Assembly (NCBI GenBank): GCA_023399055.1
Contig: JAEWQV010000010.1
Coordinates: forward strand, 248,001-312,000
Direction of reading: 5' to 3'
DNA length: 64,000 bases
Source of the DNA: Bacillota bacterium
Lineage (GTDB): Bacteria > Bacillota > Clostridia > Lachnospirales > Lachnospiraceae
This document shows, one piece after another, positions 1-9,475 of the stretch. Under the pieces are notes generated by a model that did no database searches, was not told the DNA's origin, and saw nothing but the letters and a program-made list of their open reading frames with translations. Made by a program: the position numbers and the translations under genes. Numbering within the stretch: position 1 is the stretch's first letter; the number at the start of each line of letters is the position of its first letter.

Positions 1-1094
1 TTTACTTTAATTTCTTCCAAATTCTTAGCACTTTTGAGTACTATAATAAATTCGTCTCCGCCAAGTCTATAAATTATATCACTACATGTAATATACGAGC
101 TTATTCTAGAACTAAGAGACCCAATTAACTGATCACCAAAATTATGCCCCCAGGTATCATTGATTAATTTAAAATTGTCAATATCAACATAACATACTGC
201 GATTAAACTGTCTGGTTCCTTCCTCCCCAACTCCCTGTTATCTTGATCAAAGGAAAGCCGATTGGGCAACTTAGTCAGGGTATCATGATATGCCAAATAG
301 TGTAATTGTTCCTGATATTCTTTTAATTTTGTTATATCGGTATGAGAGCCTGCCATTCTTATTGCCTTACCCTCCTCATTAAACAATGCTTTGCCCCTGG
401 ACTGTATCCAAATGTACTCACCATGTTTTGCAAGGAACCTGTACTCACAGCTAAAATATGGTGTTCTCTGTGTCTGATGTTCTGTAATTGTTGTTACAGC
501 TAATACAAAGTCTTCTGGATGTATTAACTTTCTCCAATCACCAATCCGTTCAATATCTTCCTTGGTATATCCGGTAATTTCATTCCATCGCTCAGAGAAA
601 TATCTATGTTCATCTATTTCGTCCCAAATCCCATCATTTGTTGCTTCAGAAACTAATCGATATCTTTGCTCACTCTCGGTAAGCAGGGATTGACTTTCCA
701 TTAGCAAATCATACTGTTGCCTGATTTCTTCCGCAGAAGCTGTTAGTTCTTCATATGTAGCTTCTAGTTCCTCATAGGTTGCTGCTACCTCTTGATAATT
801 GGTATCAAGCTTAATTCTATCCTGATTAATACGCTTTAAAGCTAAATATACCAATCCAAAGATTAGGATTGCAGTAAAAAGCACATAGATCCATCCCTTA
901 ATAAGGTTAATTCGTGCCATTGTCTGTATATCCTGCACAAGTAATTCCAAAAGCTTGTCCGATAATAGTATCCACGAAATTCCACTAAGAGCATAAATCC
1001 CTGCAACTCTAAGCGCTAATCGTCTTGGAATAAACTCCTGCTTGATTTCTAAAATCTGACGTACCTTACCAAGCATCAAAGATACAATTCTCAT
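1..1094 (-). CDS. PAS-GGDEF diguanylate cyclase, membrane bound (3' end off the window)
   Basis: Predicted to make the second messenger cyclic di-GMP from GTP. Reading the minus strand from an ATG at 1094 gives a protein with two hydrophobic segments (about residues 26-44 and 66-86), a coiled-coil linker rich in Glu, Ala and Thr, a PAS domain (about 135-260) and the start of a GGDEF domain. The signature Gly-Gly-Asp-Glu-Phe is encoded at about 46-60, so the active site is intact. The C-terminus, and any EAL domain after it, lies beyond base 1. Its GAGG ribosome site overlaps the stop codon of the upstream receiver gene, so the two are translationally linked as the last genes of the cheA operon. 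The input to the PAS domain is unknown. Confidence 0.9.
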   Translation of the reverse strand, partial: MRIVSLMLGKVRQILEIKQEFIPRRLALRVAGIYALSGISWILLSDKLLELLVQDIQTMARINLIKGWIYVLFTAILIFGLVYLALKRINQDRIKLDTNYQEVAATYEELEATYEELTASAEEIRQQYDLLMESQSLLTESEQRYRLVSEATNDGIWDEIDEHRYFSERWNEITGYTKEDIERIGDWRKLIHPEDFVLAVTTITEHQTQRTPYFSCEYRFLAKHGEYIWIQSRGKALFNEEGKAIRMAGSHTDITKLKEYQEQLHYLAYHDTLTKLPNRLSFDQDNRELGRKEPDSLIAVCYVDIDNFKLINDTWGHNFGDQLIGSLSSRISSYITCSDIIYRLGGDEFIIVLKSAKNLEEIKV

Positions 1095-1102
1095 TTTAAA
1101 CC

Positions 1103-1504
1103 TCATTCTAATAATATGAATCCAAGCTTTTCTAAAACCTCCGTAAGTTTTCGTGTATCAATCGGTTTTGTGGCATAAGCATGGCATCCATAGTCAAAAG
1201 CTGCATGTACTATTTGTGTTTCAGCAAGAGCAGTGGTCATAATAACTTTTGTTCGGTCCTCCTGCACAATTCCATTTTGTCTCTCGAATTCTCTAATTGC
1301 CTTAAGTGCTTTAATTCCATCTACTTTGGGCATCATGATATCTAAGCATATCAGATGGTAGGGTAGTTCCTCCTTTAACGACATTAAAAATGCATCAATC
1401 GTTTCCAATCCATCCACTACTAAATCACAATCACCATATCTGGAAAAAAACTTTAGCATAAAATTTCTGCTAACTAAATCATCCTCTGCAATAAGTATTC
1501 TCAT
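1103..1504 (-). CDS. CheY-like single-domain response regulator
   Basis: A stand-alone receiver domain of about 133 residues with no output domain. The acidic pocket (Glu-Asp-Asp near residues 7-9), phosphoacceptor Asp55 in the run CLDIMMPKVDG, a conserved Thr and the Lys of the ATKPID loop are all present. I choose the ATG at 1504 because a GGAG lies 8 bases before it. The ATG 12 bases upstream (1516) would sit almost on top of its own Shine-Dalgarno. It lies between a sensor kinase and a diguanylate cyclase and is the only CheY-like protein of the cheA cluster, so it may accept phosphate from CheA, from the neighbouring kinase, or both. Which one cannot be told from sequence. Confidence 0.88.
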   Translation of the reverse strand: MRILIAEDDLVSRNFMLKFFSRYGDCDLVVDGLETIDAFLMSLKEELPYHLICLDIMMPKVDGIKALKAIREFERQNGIVQEDRTKVIMTTALAETQIVHAAFDYGCHAYATKPIDTRKLTEVLEKLGFILLE

Positions 1505-1531
1505 AATAATCTCCATTCCTAAAACTGCGAA

Positions 1532-3547
1532 CTATATATCCCTGTCACTTTTCATCTCATTGTATACATTGCTCAATTTTTTATAATATTCTTCTGCTGT
1601 ACCCCAAGCGTATTTTCTTGCAGCAAGTTCAATCTTAAATGCATAATCTCTAATTTCAACAGCATTTAGCAAAATAGCTAGTTTTTTTACTGTGATTGCA
1701 TTATCTTCAATTTGATTGTAACTATTTTCTATACTGAATTGTAAATTTAATATAGCATCCTCTAGGTCAACCAGTTCCATCATCATATCCTTATTGAACC
1801 CACTTTTTTCTTGGTGGATGAATAACAACTCTCCACTTTTGTCCATTTCCACAGCATTATATTTAATTTGGCGATGGGGGTTACTCTTATGTATTGGTAC
1901 CAGGTCCTGATAGTTTACATTAATATCCTCTTGTTGAATTATTGTTTCTATCCGCTCCTGATTCACTCGTGCTTCTTCTTTTACATTATTACTACGATGA
2001 CCTATTTCAAAGGGAAGTATAAAATAGAACGTACTCCCTCTACTGTTTTCACTAACAACACCAATTTCACCATTCATCATTTCTATGAGCTGCTTACATA
2101 TTACAAGTCCCAGTCCAGTCCCACCATATTTACGCGTTATGCTTCCATCTACCTGGCTAAATCTTTGAAAAAGTAGATCAATCTTGTCCCTAGACACACC
2201 TATCCCGGTATCTATCACATGAAACTTTAGTTTTACAAACTTATGATTCCTTTCTAATAAGGAAACTGCAACTGTTACTTTGCCTTTCGGCGTAAATTTA
2301 ATAGCGTTTGATATTAAATTGTTGAGTACCTGGCGTATACGATCAGGATCTCCATTTAGATATTTAGGTACCTCTGGATAAATTTCCAGTTCTAAATTTA
2401 ATCCTTTATTCTTGGCAAGCTTAGAATGAATTTTAATAACCTCTTCTAAGAGTTTTGATGTTTTAAAGTTAATAGTATCTATCGTTAGTTTACCAGCTTC
2501 GATTTTTGAGAAGTCCAAAATATCATTCATAATTTTAAGCAGTGAGGTTGCGCTGTATTTTGCCATATTAACATTATCTAATTGCTCTGCATTTAGGGAA
2601 GACATTAATAACAAGTCAAGCATACCAATAATACCATTAAGAGGCGTACGAATCTCATGGCTCATATTGGCTAAGAACTCACTTTTTATTTTATTGGCAG
2701 CTTCTGCTGTCTCTTTGCCTTTTTGTAAATTATCCTCATACTTTTTTTGTTCTGTTATATTATCAAATGCAATAATGATCTGGTTCTCATTCTTAGAAGT
2801 AAGGGGTATGAAATTAATTTTAAGCCAGTAATCTTTTTGAATTTCTTGGTCTAGTACAGAGTGAAAAAATACACTATCTTTGTTTGGTGTTCCCTCACGT
2901 AGTACTTTCTTGATACTCTTATTGATATTGCACAGCCTGCATTTTTTCCCTTTTCCACAACCTTTTTCAAAGCTGTTTTTACAATTGGTAGCATCACCAA
3001 AGCGATTACCCACATAACTGTTATTGTTCTCAAAGATTTCTTGTGCCGGTTTATTAGCCCATTGTATTACTGACTTATTATCAATTACGAGAATACCCGT
3101 AGGAAGTGCCTCCAGTACATTCTTTAAATTATTCTTTTCTCTGTGGATTTCTTGCTCCATATTCTTGATACGGCTAATATCGCGAAATACAACTACTGCT
3201 CCTTCTGTAAGATTGTTGGTGTCCTTTAGAGGAGAACAGCTTGCAGAGACAAATAATAATTTGCCTGTCTTAGTAACTAAGGCAGAATTATTTTGTAACC
3301 CTACCGTCTTGTTTTCTTGTAGCACTGCCTTAATTGGACTTATCAAGCTTTCTTTGTTATAGAAATTAACTAAGCGAAATATTTCTTCAAAGGGTTTATC
3401 AATTACTTCCCTATTTGTCCAGCCTGTTAGTGCAATGCCGGACTCATTCATGTATTGTACATGTCCTCGCCAGTCAGTTATAATAACACCGTCACCAATT
3501 GAGGACATTGCAGTTGCTAAAAGTCTTGGATTATATTTCATTTGCAT
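1532..3547 (-). CDS. PAS-PAS sensor histidine kinase with cysteine-rich PAS and Hpt-like tail
   Basis: A soluble sensor kinase of 671 residues with no membrane segment. Order: PAS (about 10-125), second PAS (about 140-268), HisKA with phosphoacceptor His297 in the run NMSHEIRTPLNG, HATPase (about 345-515, with the DTGIGV and GGTGLGL ATP-lid motifs), then a linker and a helical tail (about 580-665). The second PAS carries Cys189, Cys197, Cys203 and Cys206, a CxxC-type cluster that could hold a metal, haem or redox switch. The tail resembles a histidine phosphotransfer four-helix bundle, but I see no His-Thr-Leu-Lys-Gly motif, so it is probably a degenerate Hpt. It follows the chemoreceptor gene after a 93-base gap containing a hairpin. 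Confidence 0.9.
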   Translation of the reverse strand: MQMKYNPRLLATAMSSIGDGVIITDWRGHVQYMNESGIALTGWTNREVIDKPFEEIFRLVNFYNKESLISPIKAVLQENKTVGLQNNSALVTKTGKLLFVSASCSPLKDTNNLTEGAVVVFRDISRIKNMEQEIHREKNNLKNVLEALPTGILVIDNKSVIQWANKPAQEIFENNNSYVGNRFGDATNCKNSFEKGCGKGKKCRLCNINKSIKKVLREGTPNKDSVFFHSVLDQEIQKDYWLKINFIPLTSKNENQIIIAFDNITEQKKYEDNLQKGKETAEAANKIKSEFLANMSHEIRTPLNGIIGMLDLLLMSSLNAEQLDNVNMAKYSATSLLKIMNDILDFSKIEAGKLTIDTINFKTSKLLEEVIKIHSKLAKNKGLNLELEIYPEVPKYLNGDPDRIRQVLNNLISNAIKFTPKGKVTVAVSLLERNHKFVKLKFHVIDTGIGVSRDKIDLLFQRFSQVDGSITRKYGGTGLGLVICKQLIEMMNGEIGVVSENSRGSTFYFILPFEIGHRSNNVKEEARVNQERIETIIQQEDINVNYQDLVPIHKSNPHRQIKYNAVEMDKSGELLFIHQEKSGFNKDMMMELVDLEDAILNLQFSIENSYNQIEDNAITVKKLAILLNAVEIRDYAFKIELAARKYAWGTAEEYYKKLSNVYNEMKSDRDI

Positions 3548-3571
3548 TTTTTTAACCTACCTTCTTATGAG

Positions 3572-3600
3572 TTATAAGGGAGCTTTTACAGCCCCCTTAA
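3572..3600 (-). terminator. Intercistronic hairpin after the chemoreceptor gene
   Basis: On the minus strand the arms TAAGGGGGCT and AGCTCCCTTA pair around a GTAAA loop (one G-U pair). The hairpin lies between the chemoreceptor stop (3641) and the kinase start (3547). There is no strong U-run, so it may be a partial terminator or an mRNA-processing or stability stem inside the operon. Confidence 0.5.
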
Positions 3601-3640
3601 GGTGGGGAATAAATACTTTAACTCGTCAGTCAGTTAATAA

Positions 3641-5488
3641 TTAAAACGAATATTTACCAAATTCTTTATCACTTAAGTCAATTTTTACCGAAGCTTTTTT
3701 TCCTTTATTGGGATTTACTTCTGCGGATTTTGTTATACTGTTTTTATGATTAATATCATCCAGCAATTTCATTACCTCTGGATCCAGATCCTCATACCCA
3801 CGATAGGAATTCGACCTTGTTTCCTTCTTTAATTTAAATCGGCTTACCTGATCCTTTAGTAAATCAGCCTGGCTGGAGAGTTCTTCACTTGCTGCTGCAC
3901 TTTCCTGGGACGTTGCTGAATTCGTCTGAACCACCTGTGAAACCTGCATTACGCCTTGGTTCACCTGTGTAATTGCAGCTGCCTGTTCATTGGAGGCAGA
4001 GGTAATATCACTTACCAGATTAGCTACTTTAGCTACTCCATCAACAATTTTACTTAATGCATCCGCAGTTTCATTAGCTATCCTTGTACCACCCTCCACT
4101 TTCCTAATAGAGCCTTCAATCATGTCTGTCGTTTCTTTTGCAGCATTCGCAGAGCGGGCAGCAAGATTTCTTACTTCCTCTGCCACCACGGCAAAACCCT
4201 TGCCATGTTGTCCTGCTCTTGCAGCTTCAACCGCAGCATTAAGAGCAAGTATGTTTGTTTGAAATGCAATTTCATCAATAACTTTTATTATTTTTGAAAT
4301 ACTTGCAGAGGATTCATTAATTTCTATCATTGCCTTTAACATCTCACCCATCTGACTATTTCCCTGTTCTGCATTTGTTCTTGCCGTTTCAGCCAAGGAA
4401 TTTGCTTGGTTTGCATACTCTGCATTTTGCCTTGTCTGGGTTGATATTTCCTCTATGGATGCAGTAAGCTCCTCTATTGAACTAGCTTGTTCTGATGCAC
4501 CTTGTGATAGAGCTATACTGGAATCAGAGACCTGTTTGGCACCTGTAGCCACCTGTTCTGCTGCCGAATTAATATTATTTAGTATTTCATTATTCATCCT
4601 TAGCATTTCATTTAACTTTTTACCTAATAAATCTTGCTGGGATTTTACTTCAATCTGTGCTGTTAAATCACCAGCAGCAATCTTTTCTACAACTTCTGCT
4701 TGTTCGCGGATATTGGCAATCATCTTGCCAAACGATATCATTAATAGACCAATCTCATCCGTGGTTTTGGCTTCTACCTTTATATTAACCTCTCCAAGTG
4801 CCAGCTTCTCTGCAATCCCTGTGAGCTCTTTTACTGGTTTACTTATAATAACGCTAATAAAGATTCCAAGAAAAACGGAAAGAATAACTGCTACAATCAC
4901 AATAAGTATCATAATTAATGAGGCAGAATTCGCAGATGCATCATTGCTCTCAGATCGTTCTTTTGCTTGTATTTCATTCCATAGAGTCATAGAATCCAGA
5001 ATTTTATCTACGGAATCTCCCAAGGGACCAGCAGCCTCAAACAATGCAGTCACCTCCGCCTCACCGTTACCCGCTAAAGCTGTATCAATAATTTCTTCCA
5101 CTGCTGCTTTATAGGATTCCATCAAGGAGGCCACTTCATTAAAATTATCTATGTCCTCTTGCATAGATAGGGTTGCCTCATATTTTGCCATAACAACATC
5201 AAAATCTTCTAAGTATTCGTTCACACTATCGGCATACTTTGATTTATCTGCTTTGTCAAGATTCATGATTAGGTCCCTTATAACCACTCTTACACTGATA
5301 AAGTCATTACTTAACGCACTTATGTTAGCAATGCCCATTAAATTTTCCTTATACAGCTTTGTATCATTTTCATTGACCATTCTTAAATTAATAATTCCAT
5401 ATACGCCGATAAATCCAGCAAGTGCAGCTACCACCATGAATCCAATTAATAATTTTGATGCTATCTTTAAATTGTAAAACCATTTCAT
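3641..5488 (-). CDS. Methyl-accepting chemotaxis protein
   Basis: Transmembrane chemoreceptor of about 615 residues. A first membrane helix near residues 10-30 is followed by an extracytoplasmic helical bundle (about 35-185, four-helix-bundle-like), a second helix (about 190-212), HAMP, and a long cytoplasmic coiled coil ending in the conserved hairpin tip (EEVRNLAARSANAAKETT). The start is placed at the ATG at 5488, 8 bases after AAGGAGG, giving the usual N-terminus MKWFYNLKIASKL. The upstream ATG at 5518 would overlap cheW and lacks a site. The C-terminal tail after the coiled coil is unusually long and charged. There is no obvious CheR-docking pentapeptide at the end. It sits between cheW and the PAS kinase, so it probably feeds this local CheA. 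Confidence 0.93.
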   Translation of the reverse strand: MKWFYNLKIASKLLIGFMVVAALAGFIGVYGIINLRMVNENDTKLYKENLMGIANISALSNDFISVRVVIRDLIMNLDKADKSKYADSVNEYLEDFDVVMAKYEATLSMQEDIDNFNEVASLMESYKAAVEEIIDTALAGNGEAEVTALFEAAGPLGDSVDKILDSMTLWNEIQAKERSESNDASANSASLIMILIVIVAVILSVFLGIFISVIISKPVKELTGIAEKLALGEVNIKVEAKTTDEIGLLMISFGKMIANIREQAEVVEKIAAGDLTAQIEVKSQQDLLGKKLNEMLRMNNEILNNINSAAEQVATGAKQVSDSSIALSQGASEQASSIEELTASIEEISTQTRQNAEYANQANSLAETARTNAEQGNSQMGEMLKAMIEINESSASISKIIKVIDEIAFQTNILALNAAVEAARAGQHGKGFAVVAEEVRNLAARSANAAKETTDMIEGSIRKVEGGTRIANETADALSKIVDGVAKVANLVSDITSASNEQAAAITQVNQGVMQVSQVVQTNSATSQESAAASEELSSQADLLKDQVSRFKLKKETRSNSYRGYEDLDPEVMKLLDDINHKNSITKSAEVNPNKGKKASVKIDLSDKEFGKYSF

Positions 5489-5514
5489 TCCCATTTCCTC
5501 CTTAGTAACAGTAT

Positions 5515-6009
5515 TCAACCCACATTACTTAAGCCCACTATCTCATTGTCGCTTAATAACTTCTCACAATCCAATAAAAGCTTGACTTCACTTCCTGTTT
5601 TCCCAATTGCTTTAATATACTTTTGACTGTTTTTATTAATATCCGGTGGTGCAACGATCTCATCCTCCGAGATGGCTAACACTTCTGAAACGCTATCAAC
5701 AATTAACCCAATTAACATATCCTTTGTATCGATAACCACAATACAGGTTCTGTCATTGTATTCCAGATATTCTTTTTTAAACCTCAAGCGCACGTCCATT
5801 ACAGGAATAATTTTTCCTCTTAAATTAATAATACCTCTAATATAATTAGGAAGCTCTGGTACTTCAGTAATTGGTTGAATTCCAATAATTTCCGTTACAT
5901 ACCGTATTTCCATACCGTAGGTCTCGTTCCCCATGGAGAAGGTTAGATATTTTCCCTTTTGTGTATCCTCTTCCTGTTCAAATTCTTCCTGAATTACTAT
6001 TTGTGACAT
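5515..6009 (-). CDS. cheW: Chemotaxis coupling protein CheW
   Basis: A 164-residue CheW-fold adaptor that links chemoreceptors to CheA. After about 20 acidic residues the SH3-like fold runs to the end, with the typical run LPNYIRGIINLRGKIIPVMDVR at about 53-74 and VVDSVSEVLAI near 107-117. It lies 29 bases downstream of cheA and 26 bases upstream of the chemoreceptor start, in one minus-strand operon. It is close to the usual family length and shows no abnormal residue. Confidence 0.95.
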   Translation of the reverse strand: MSQIVIQEEFEQEEDTQKGKYLTFSMGNETYGMEIRYVTEIIGIQPITEVPELPNYIRGIINLRGKIIPVMDVRLRFKKEYLEYNDRTCIVVIDTKDMLIGLIVDSVSEVLAISEDEIVAPPDINKNSQKYIKAIGKTGSEVKLLLDCEKLLSDNEIVGLSNVG

Positions 6010-6038
6010 TACATTACCTCTTTCTATACTAAATCAAC

Positions 6039-8099
6039 TTATGCTTTCATACCCAATAATCCACTGATATTTAAAATCAAACTAATACTACCATCTCCAA
6101 GTAAGGTACATCCTGCTAATCCATCGATTTTTTTTGTTTTCTTTATATAATTAGGAAGTGCTTTTACTACTACCTGTTGCTGCCCCTTAAGTTCATCCGC
6201 AAGCAGGCACACACTTTTTCCATCCTGTTCCACCATGATTAGAATCCCTTTAGAAATATCCGTTATTGTAGTCTCCACTCCATATAATTTATGTAAGCGA
6301 AGGATTGGATAGCATTGACCTCGTACCATAATCATCTCATTACCGTCTGGGTCGATAATAATCTGATTTTCGTTCGGACGGAAGGATTCTTTAATTGAAT
6401 TTGTGGGTAGTGTATATCTGGCTGCTCCCACAGAGATATTCATTCCATCAATAATTGCAAGTGTAAGCGGTATTTTTAATATTGTTGTAGTTCCCATATC
6501 CTCCTTACTATCTACCGATATACTTCCTCCGACAGCCTCAATATTCTTAATTACAACATCCATCCCAACTCCTCTGCCGGAAAATTCTGATACATCGTCT
6601 TTGGTAGAAAAGCCTGGGAGAAAAATAAGATTAAATATGTCCCGATCCGTCATATCACCGACTGCTTTTGTTAATATTCCATTATCTCTTGCTTTATCTA
6701 GGATTCTTTCTTTATTTAAACCCTTCCCGTCATCCTTTATACTAATGATTACATCGCTTCCTGAATTCTTTGCTTCCAAAGTGATTAATCCATAACTGGT
6801 TTTCCCTTTTTGCCGCCTCTCTTCAACGGTACCAATTCCATGATCAATAGAATTACGAACCAGATGCATCAAGGGATCAGAGATATGCTCAATTATCTTT
6901 TTATCCACCTCGGTTTCTTCTCCCAAGAGCTTTAGCTGAACTTCTTTATTTAACTTCTTGCTCATATCCCGAACTATTCGGTGCATTTTATGAAATGTTG
7001 CAGATAATGGTACCATACGGATCGACATAACCATATCTTGTACTTCATTTGTAATTTTACGAAGCTGGCGTGCCGCCTTGTAGAAATTCTCTAGTCTTAA
7101 ATCATGCAGGTCAGGATTTTGTGTTACCATTGCTTCCGCAATCACCATCTCACCCATCAAATCCATTAGCTTATCTAATTTAGCTACCTGCACACTAATT
7201 ATGTTTTGTTGTGTATGGGGATTATCTACTTCTTTGTTCTCCTCTAATCCACCAATTAGATTTGCTACCTTAACAGGCTGATCTAAGGCAAAACTACTCA
7301 CCCCATAGGGTTGACTGAAATCAACATCCTCACCAAGTTCGACAACTTCCAGACTTTTTAAGAAGAGCGTTTTCATAAAAAAATCATACACTTCCTGCTT
7401 TGTAATTACGGTCTTTAGATATAGTTGAAAGCCCTTCTCCCTTATGGTTAAGATGCTGTCATCATTTTCAATAATATCGCTGGGTACATAGTAGAACTCT
7501 TCTGTAATCTCTTTCACATTATGTACAATATTATAGGCTCTTAGGTTCTCCATCTCACACCCTGGATCAAAATGAAATGTGGCTTTATATCCTTTCATGC
7601 TTGTATTGGATACACTTATTTCATGGGTCAGATAATATTGCTGCATGCTGGAAGTTAAATCTCTTTTTATAGCGCTTTCTTTAAAATTATCCTTTCGGAT
7701 CGATGCTAAATAGGATTTAATTCGTTCAATCAAACTACTCGCATCTCCATCACAACTTCCCATATTTGTAATTTTTATTAATTCTATTTTTATAAAGTCA
7801 ATCCCTTCAAGAACTAAATCTGATAGAATGGAATAATTGAGATGTGTTGGTTTTTCTTCACGAAGAAAGTAAAACAAATCTTCCAATGCGTGAGCCATTG
7901 AAGCTATATTATTAAAAAGCATCATTGCTGATGATCCTTTTATTGTATGCATGACGCGAAAAATATCATTTACATCTTCTATTGTAAGAACACTGTGCTT
8001 TTCACTAGATAAAATTGATTGTTCCAGCTGTTCAATGTTTTGATTTGTTTCAAATAAATACATATCCAACATAGGATCATTTAAAAATCTCTCTGACAA
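6039..8099 (-). CDS. cheA: Chemotaxis histidine kinase CheA
   Basis: Kinase core of a chemosensory array, about 686 residues. Order: Hpt/P1 domain with phospho-His in the run MHTIKGSSAMM (about residue 51); a P2-like region (about 165-280, weakly conserved); dimerisation helices (LDKLMDLMGEMVIAEA); HATPase with HLVRNSIDHG, DDGKGL and GRGVGMDVV boxes; and a C-terminal CheW-like domain. Start choice is awkward. GTG at 8108 lies only two bases from AGGAGG, while TTG at 8099 is ideally spaced from AGGAGGTGA, so I use TTG. It is the first gene of the operon cheA-cheW-mcp-kinase-receiver-cyclase. cheR, cheB, cheC and cheD are absent here, which fits a non-flagellar or accessory sensory role. Confidence 0.94.
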   Translation of the reverse strand: MSERFLNDPMLDMYLFETNQNIEQLEQSILSSEKHSVLTIEDVNDIFRVMHTIKGSSAMMLFNNIASMAHALEDLFYFLREEKPTHLNYSILSDLVLEGIDFIKIELIKITNMGSCDGDASSLIERIKSYLASIRKDNFKESAIKRDLTSSMQQYYLTHEISVSNTSMKGYKATFHFDPGCEMENLRAYNIVHNVKEITEEFYYVPSDIIENDDSILTIREKGFQLYLKTVITKQEVYDFFMKTLFLKSLEVVELGEDVDFSQPYGVSSFALDQPVKVANLIGGLEENKEVDNPHTQQNIISVQVAKLDKLMDLMGEMVIAEAMVTQNPDLHDLRLENFYKAARQLRKITNEVQDMVMSIRMVPLSATFHKMHRIVRDMSKKLNKEVQLKLLGEETEVDKKIIEHISDPLMHLVRNSIDHGIGTVEERRQKGKTSYGLITLEAKNSGSDVIISIKDDGKGLNKERILDKARDNGILTKAVGDMTDRDIFNLIFLPGFSTKDDVSEFSGRGVGMDVVIKNIEAVGGSISVDSKEDMGTTTILKIPLTLAIIDGMNISVGAARYTLPTNSIKESFRPNENQIIIDPDGNEMIMVRGQCYPILRLHKLYGVETTITDISKGILIMVEQDGKSVCLLADELKGQQQVVVKALPNYIKKTKKIDGLAGCTLLGDGSISLILNISGLLGMKA

Positions 8100-8326
8100 T
8101 TCATTCACCTCCTCCTTTTTATGCGTTGCATATATTGATCAAAATTCATATGGAAGTATTTATCAATATTTAGGTTGTTTTAACAACAAAACTTATATTA
8201 CAAAAACTATTCAATACCATAAATGGGAGAAAGAAGACGAATTACCCCGAAAAAACCTACATTATGTAATGTTTAGTACCAAAAATGTCGATATATAGCT
8301 ATATTGGGAAAATGAGGTTCATTAAT

Positions 8327-9475
8327 ATGTATAAACTTTTACTTGTGGATGATGAATGGACACAACGATACGCTCTAATCAAGATGCTTAGGGACTATGA
8401 TCAGGCTTTTGTTGTTAGTGCCGAATGCGAGAATGGCGAAGAAGCCTTACAGGCTTTGGAGGAACAAAATTTTGATGTAATTATTACTGATATTCGAATG
8501 CCAGTTATGGATGGTATACGATTATTACAGGAAATAAGAGAACGGGGGCTTGATACCACGGTTGTCCTTGTTAGTACACACAGTGACTTTGAGTATGCCA
8601 GAAAAGGTATTAAATATGATGCTTTTGATTATCTGGTTAAACCCATTGCCAAGGACAAGATAGCCTCCTTACTACAGCAAATAAAACTAGATATTGAAGA
8701 AAAAGCCAAAACCCGTAATATAAAAGAAAAGTTAGAGCAAGTACTAATTGAAAAGCTAGATTTTGGGCTTATAAACAATTATGAGGATACCATATTTTCA
8801 GTATTATATAATTCTTCACAAGAGGTCGACCTCTATATTGAACAGCTCATAAAGTACCATTTAGCCATGTATGACAATGATTATTTTAAACTTGGAGTTA
8901 TGTTTGAGAAGTTAATTAGAAATACAGAAGAAAAACTCCTTAATAAACATCCCTTTATCAAGAAGCTTTATCAACCAAGTGAATTTACGAAAGATCGTAT
9001 TATTTCGAATAACAGCGAGTCAAAAATAACAGAAATTATTCGAATGGAGTTTCTTCATATATCAGACTTTATTCAACGATTTCATCTAAGCACTTCCGAT
9101 GACGTTATTTATAAAATGTGTTCGGAGGTCCTTTCTAAGTTAGGCCAAAAAATAACATTAGAGAAAGTGGCTTTGCGCTTGAACTATAATAGTGACTATT
9201 TAGGACGTTTATTTAAAGCGAATACCGGAGAAAGCTTTTTACAGTTTTGTACCAGGGCAAAACTTGAATTTGCTACAATTCTTTTAACGGATAAGCATTA
9301 TAAAACTTACGAAATAAGTGAGCTTTTAGGATATAAGGATGCAGAATATTTCAGTAAGCTGTACCGCGAATATACCGGTGTTTTTCCTTCTGAATTCAGA
9401 AAGACTTACTTTGGTAAGGTAAAAGAAAAATTAGTTCCGCGATTGACTTCAGATTCCACCCACACTCTGCCGTGA
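8327..9475 (+). CDS. Response regulator, receiver plus AraC-type HTH (YesN-like)
   Basis: DNA-binding response regulator. The receiver occupies residues 1-120 with Asp55 (ITDIRMPVMDG) and Lys in LVKPIAK. A helical linker follows, and a double helix-turn-helix AraC domain fills the last 100 residues (ITLEKVALRLNYNSDYLGRLF, then YEISELLGYKDAEYFSKLYREYTGVFPSEFRK). I start at ATG 8327, 9 bases after GAGG; the upstream ATG at 8285 has no site. The gene is divergent from cheA and its last 70 bases overlap, tail to tail, the 3' end of the next kinase gene. Its non-conserved C-terminal tail is encoded inside that overlap. No partner YesM-type kinase is adjacent. Confidence 0.9.
   Translation: MYKLLLVDDEWTQRYALIKMLRDYDQAFVVSAECENGEEALQALEEQNFDVIITDIRMPVMDGIRLLQEIRERGLDTTVVLVSTHSDFEYARKGIKYDAFDYLVKPIAKDKIASLLQQIKLDIEEKAKTRNIKEKLEQVLIEKLDFGLINNYEDTIFSVLYNSSQEVDLYIEQLIKYHLAMYDNDYFKLGVMFEKLIRNTEEKLLNKHPFIKKLYQPSEFTKDRIISNNSESKITEIIRMEFLHISDFIQRFHLSTSDDVIYKMCSEVLSKLGQKITLEKVALRLNYNSDYLGRLFKANTGESFLQFCTRAKLEFATILLTDKHYKTYEISELLGYKDAEYFSKLYREYTGVFPSEFRKTYFGKVKEKLVPRLTSDSTHTLP

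Noticed and set aside
4455..5114. 219-codon plus-strand ORF opposite the chemoreceptor gene
   Set aside because: It is the exact antisense of a well-supported chemoreceptor, has no ribosome site, and its Ser/Ala/Ile-rich text is typical of antisense translation.
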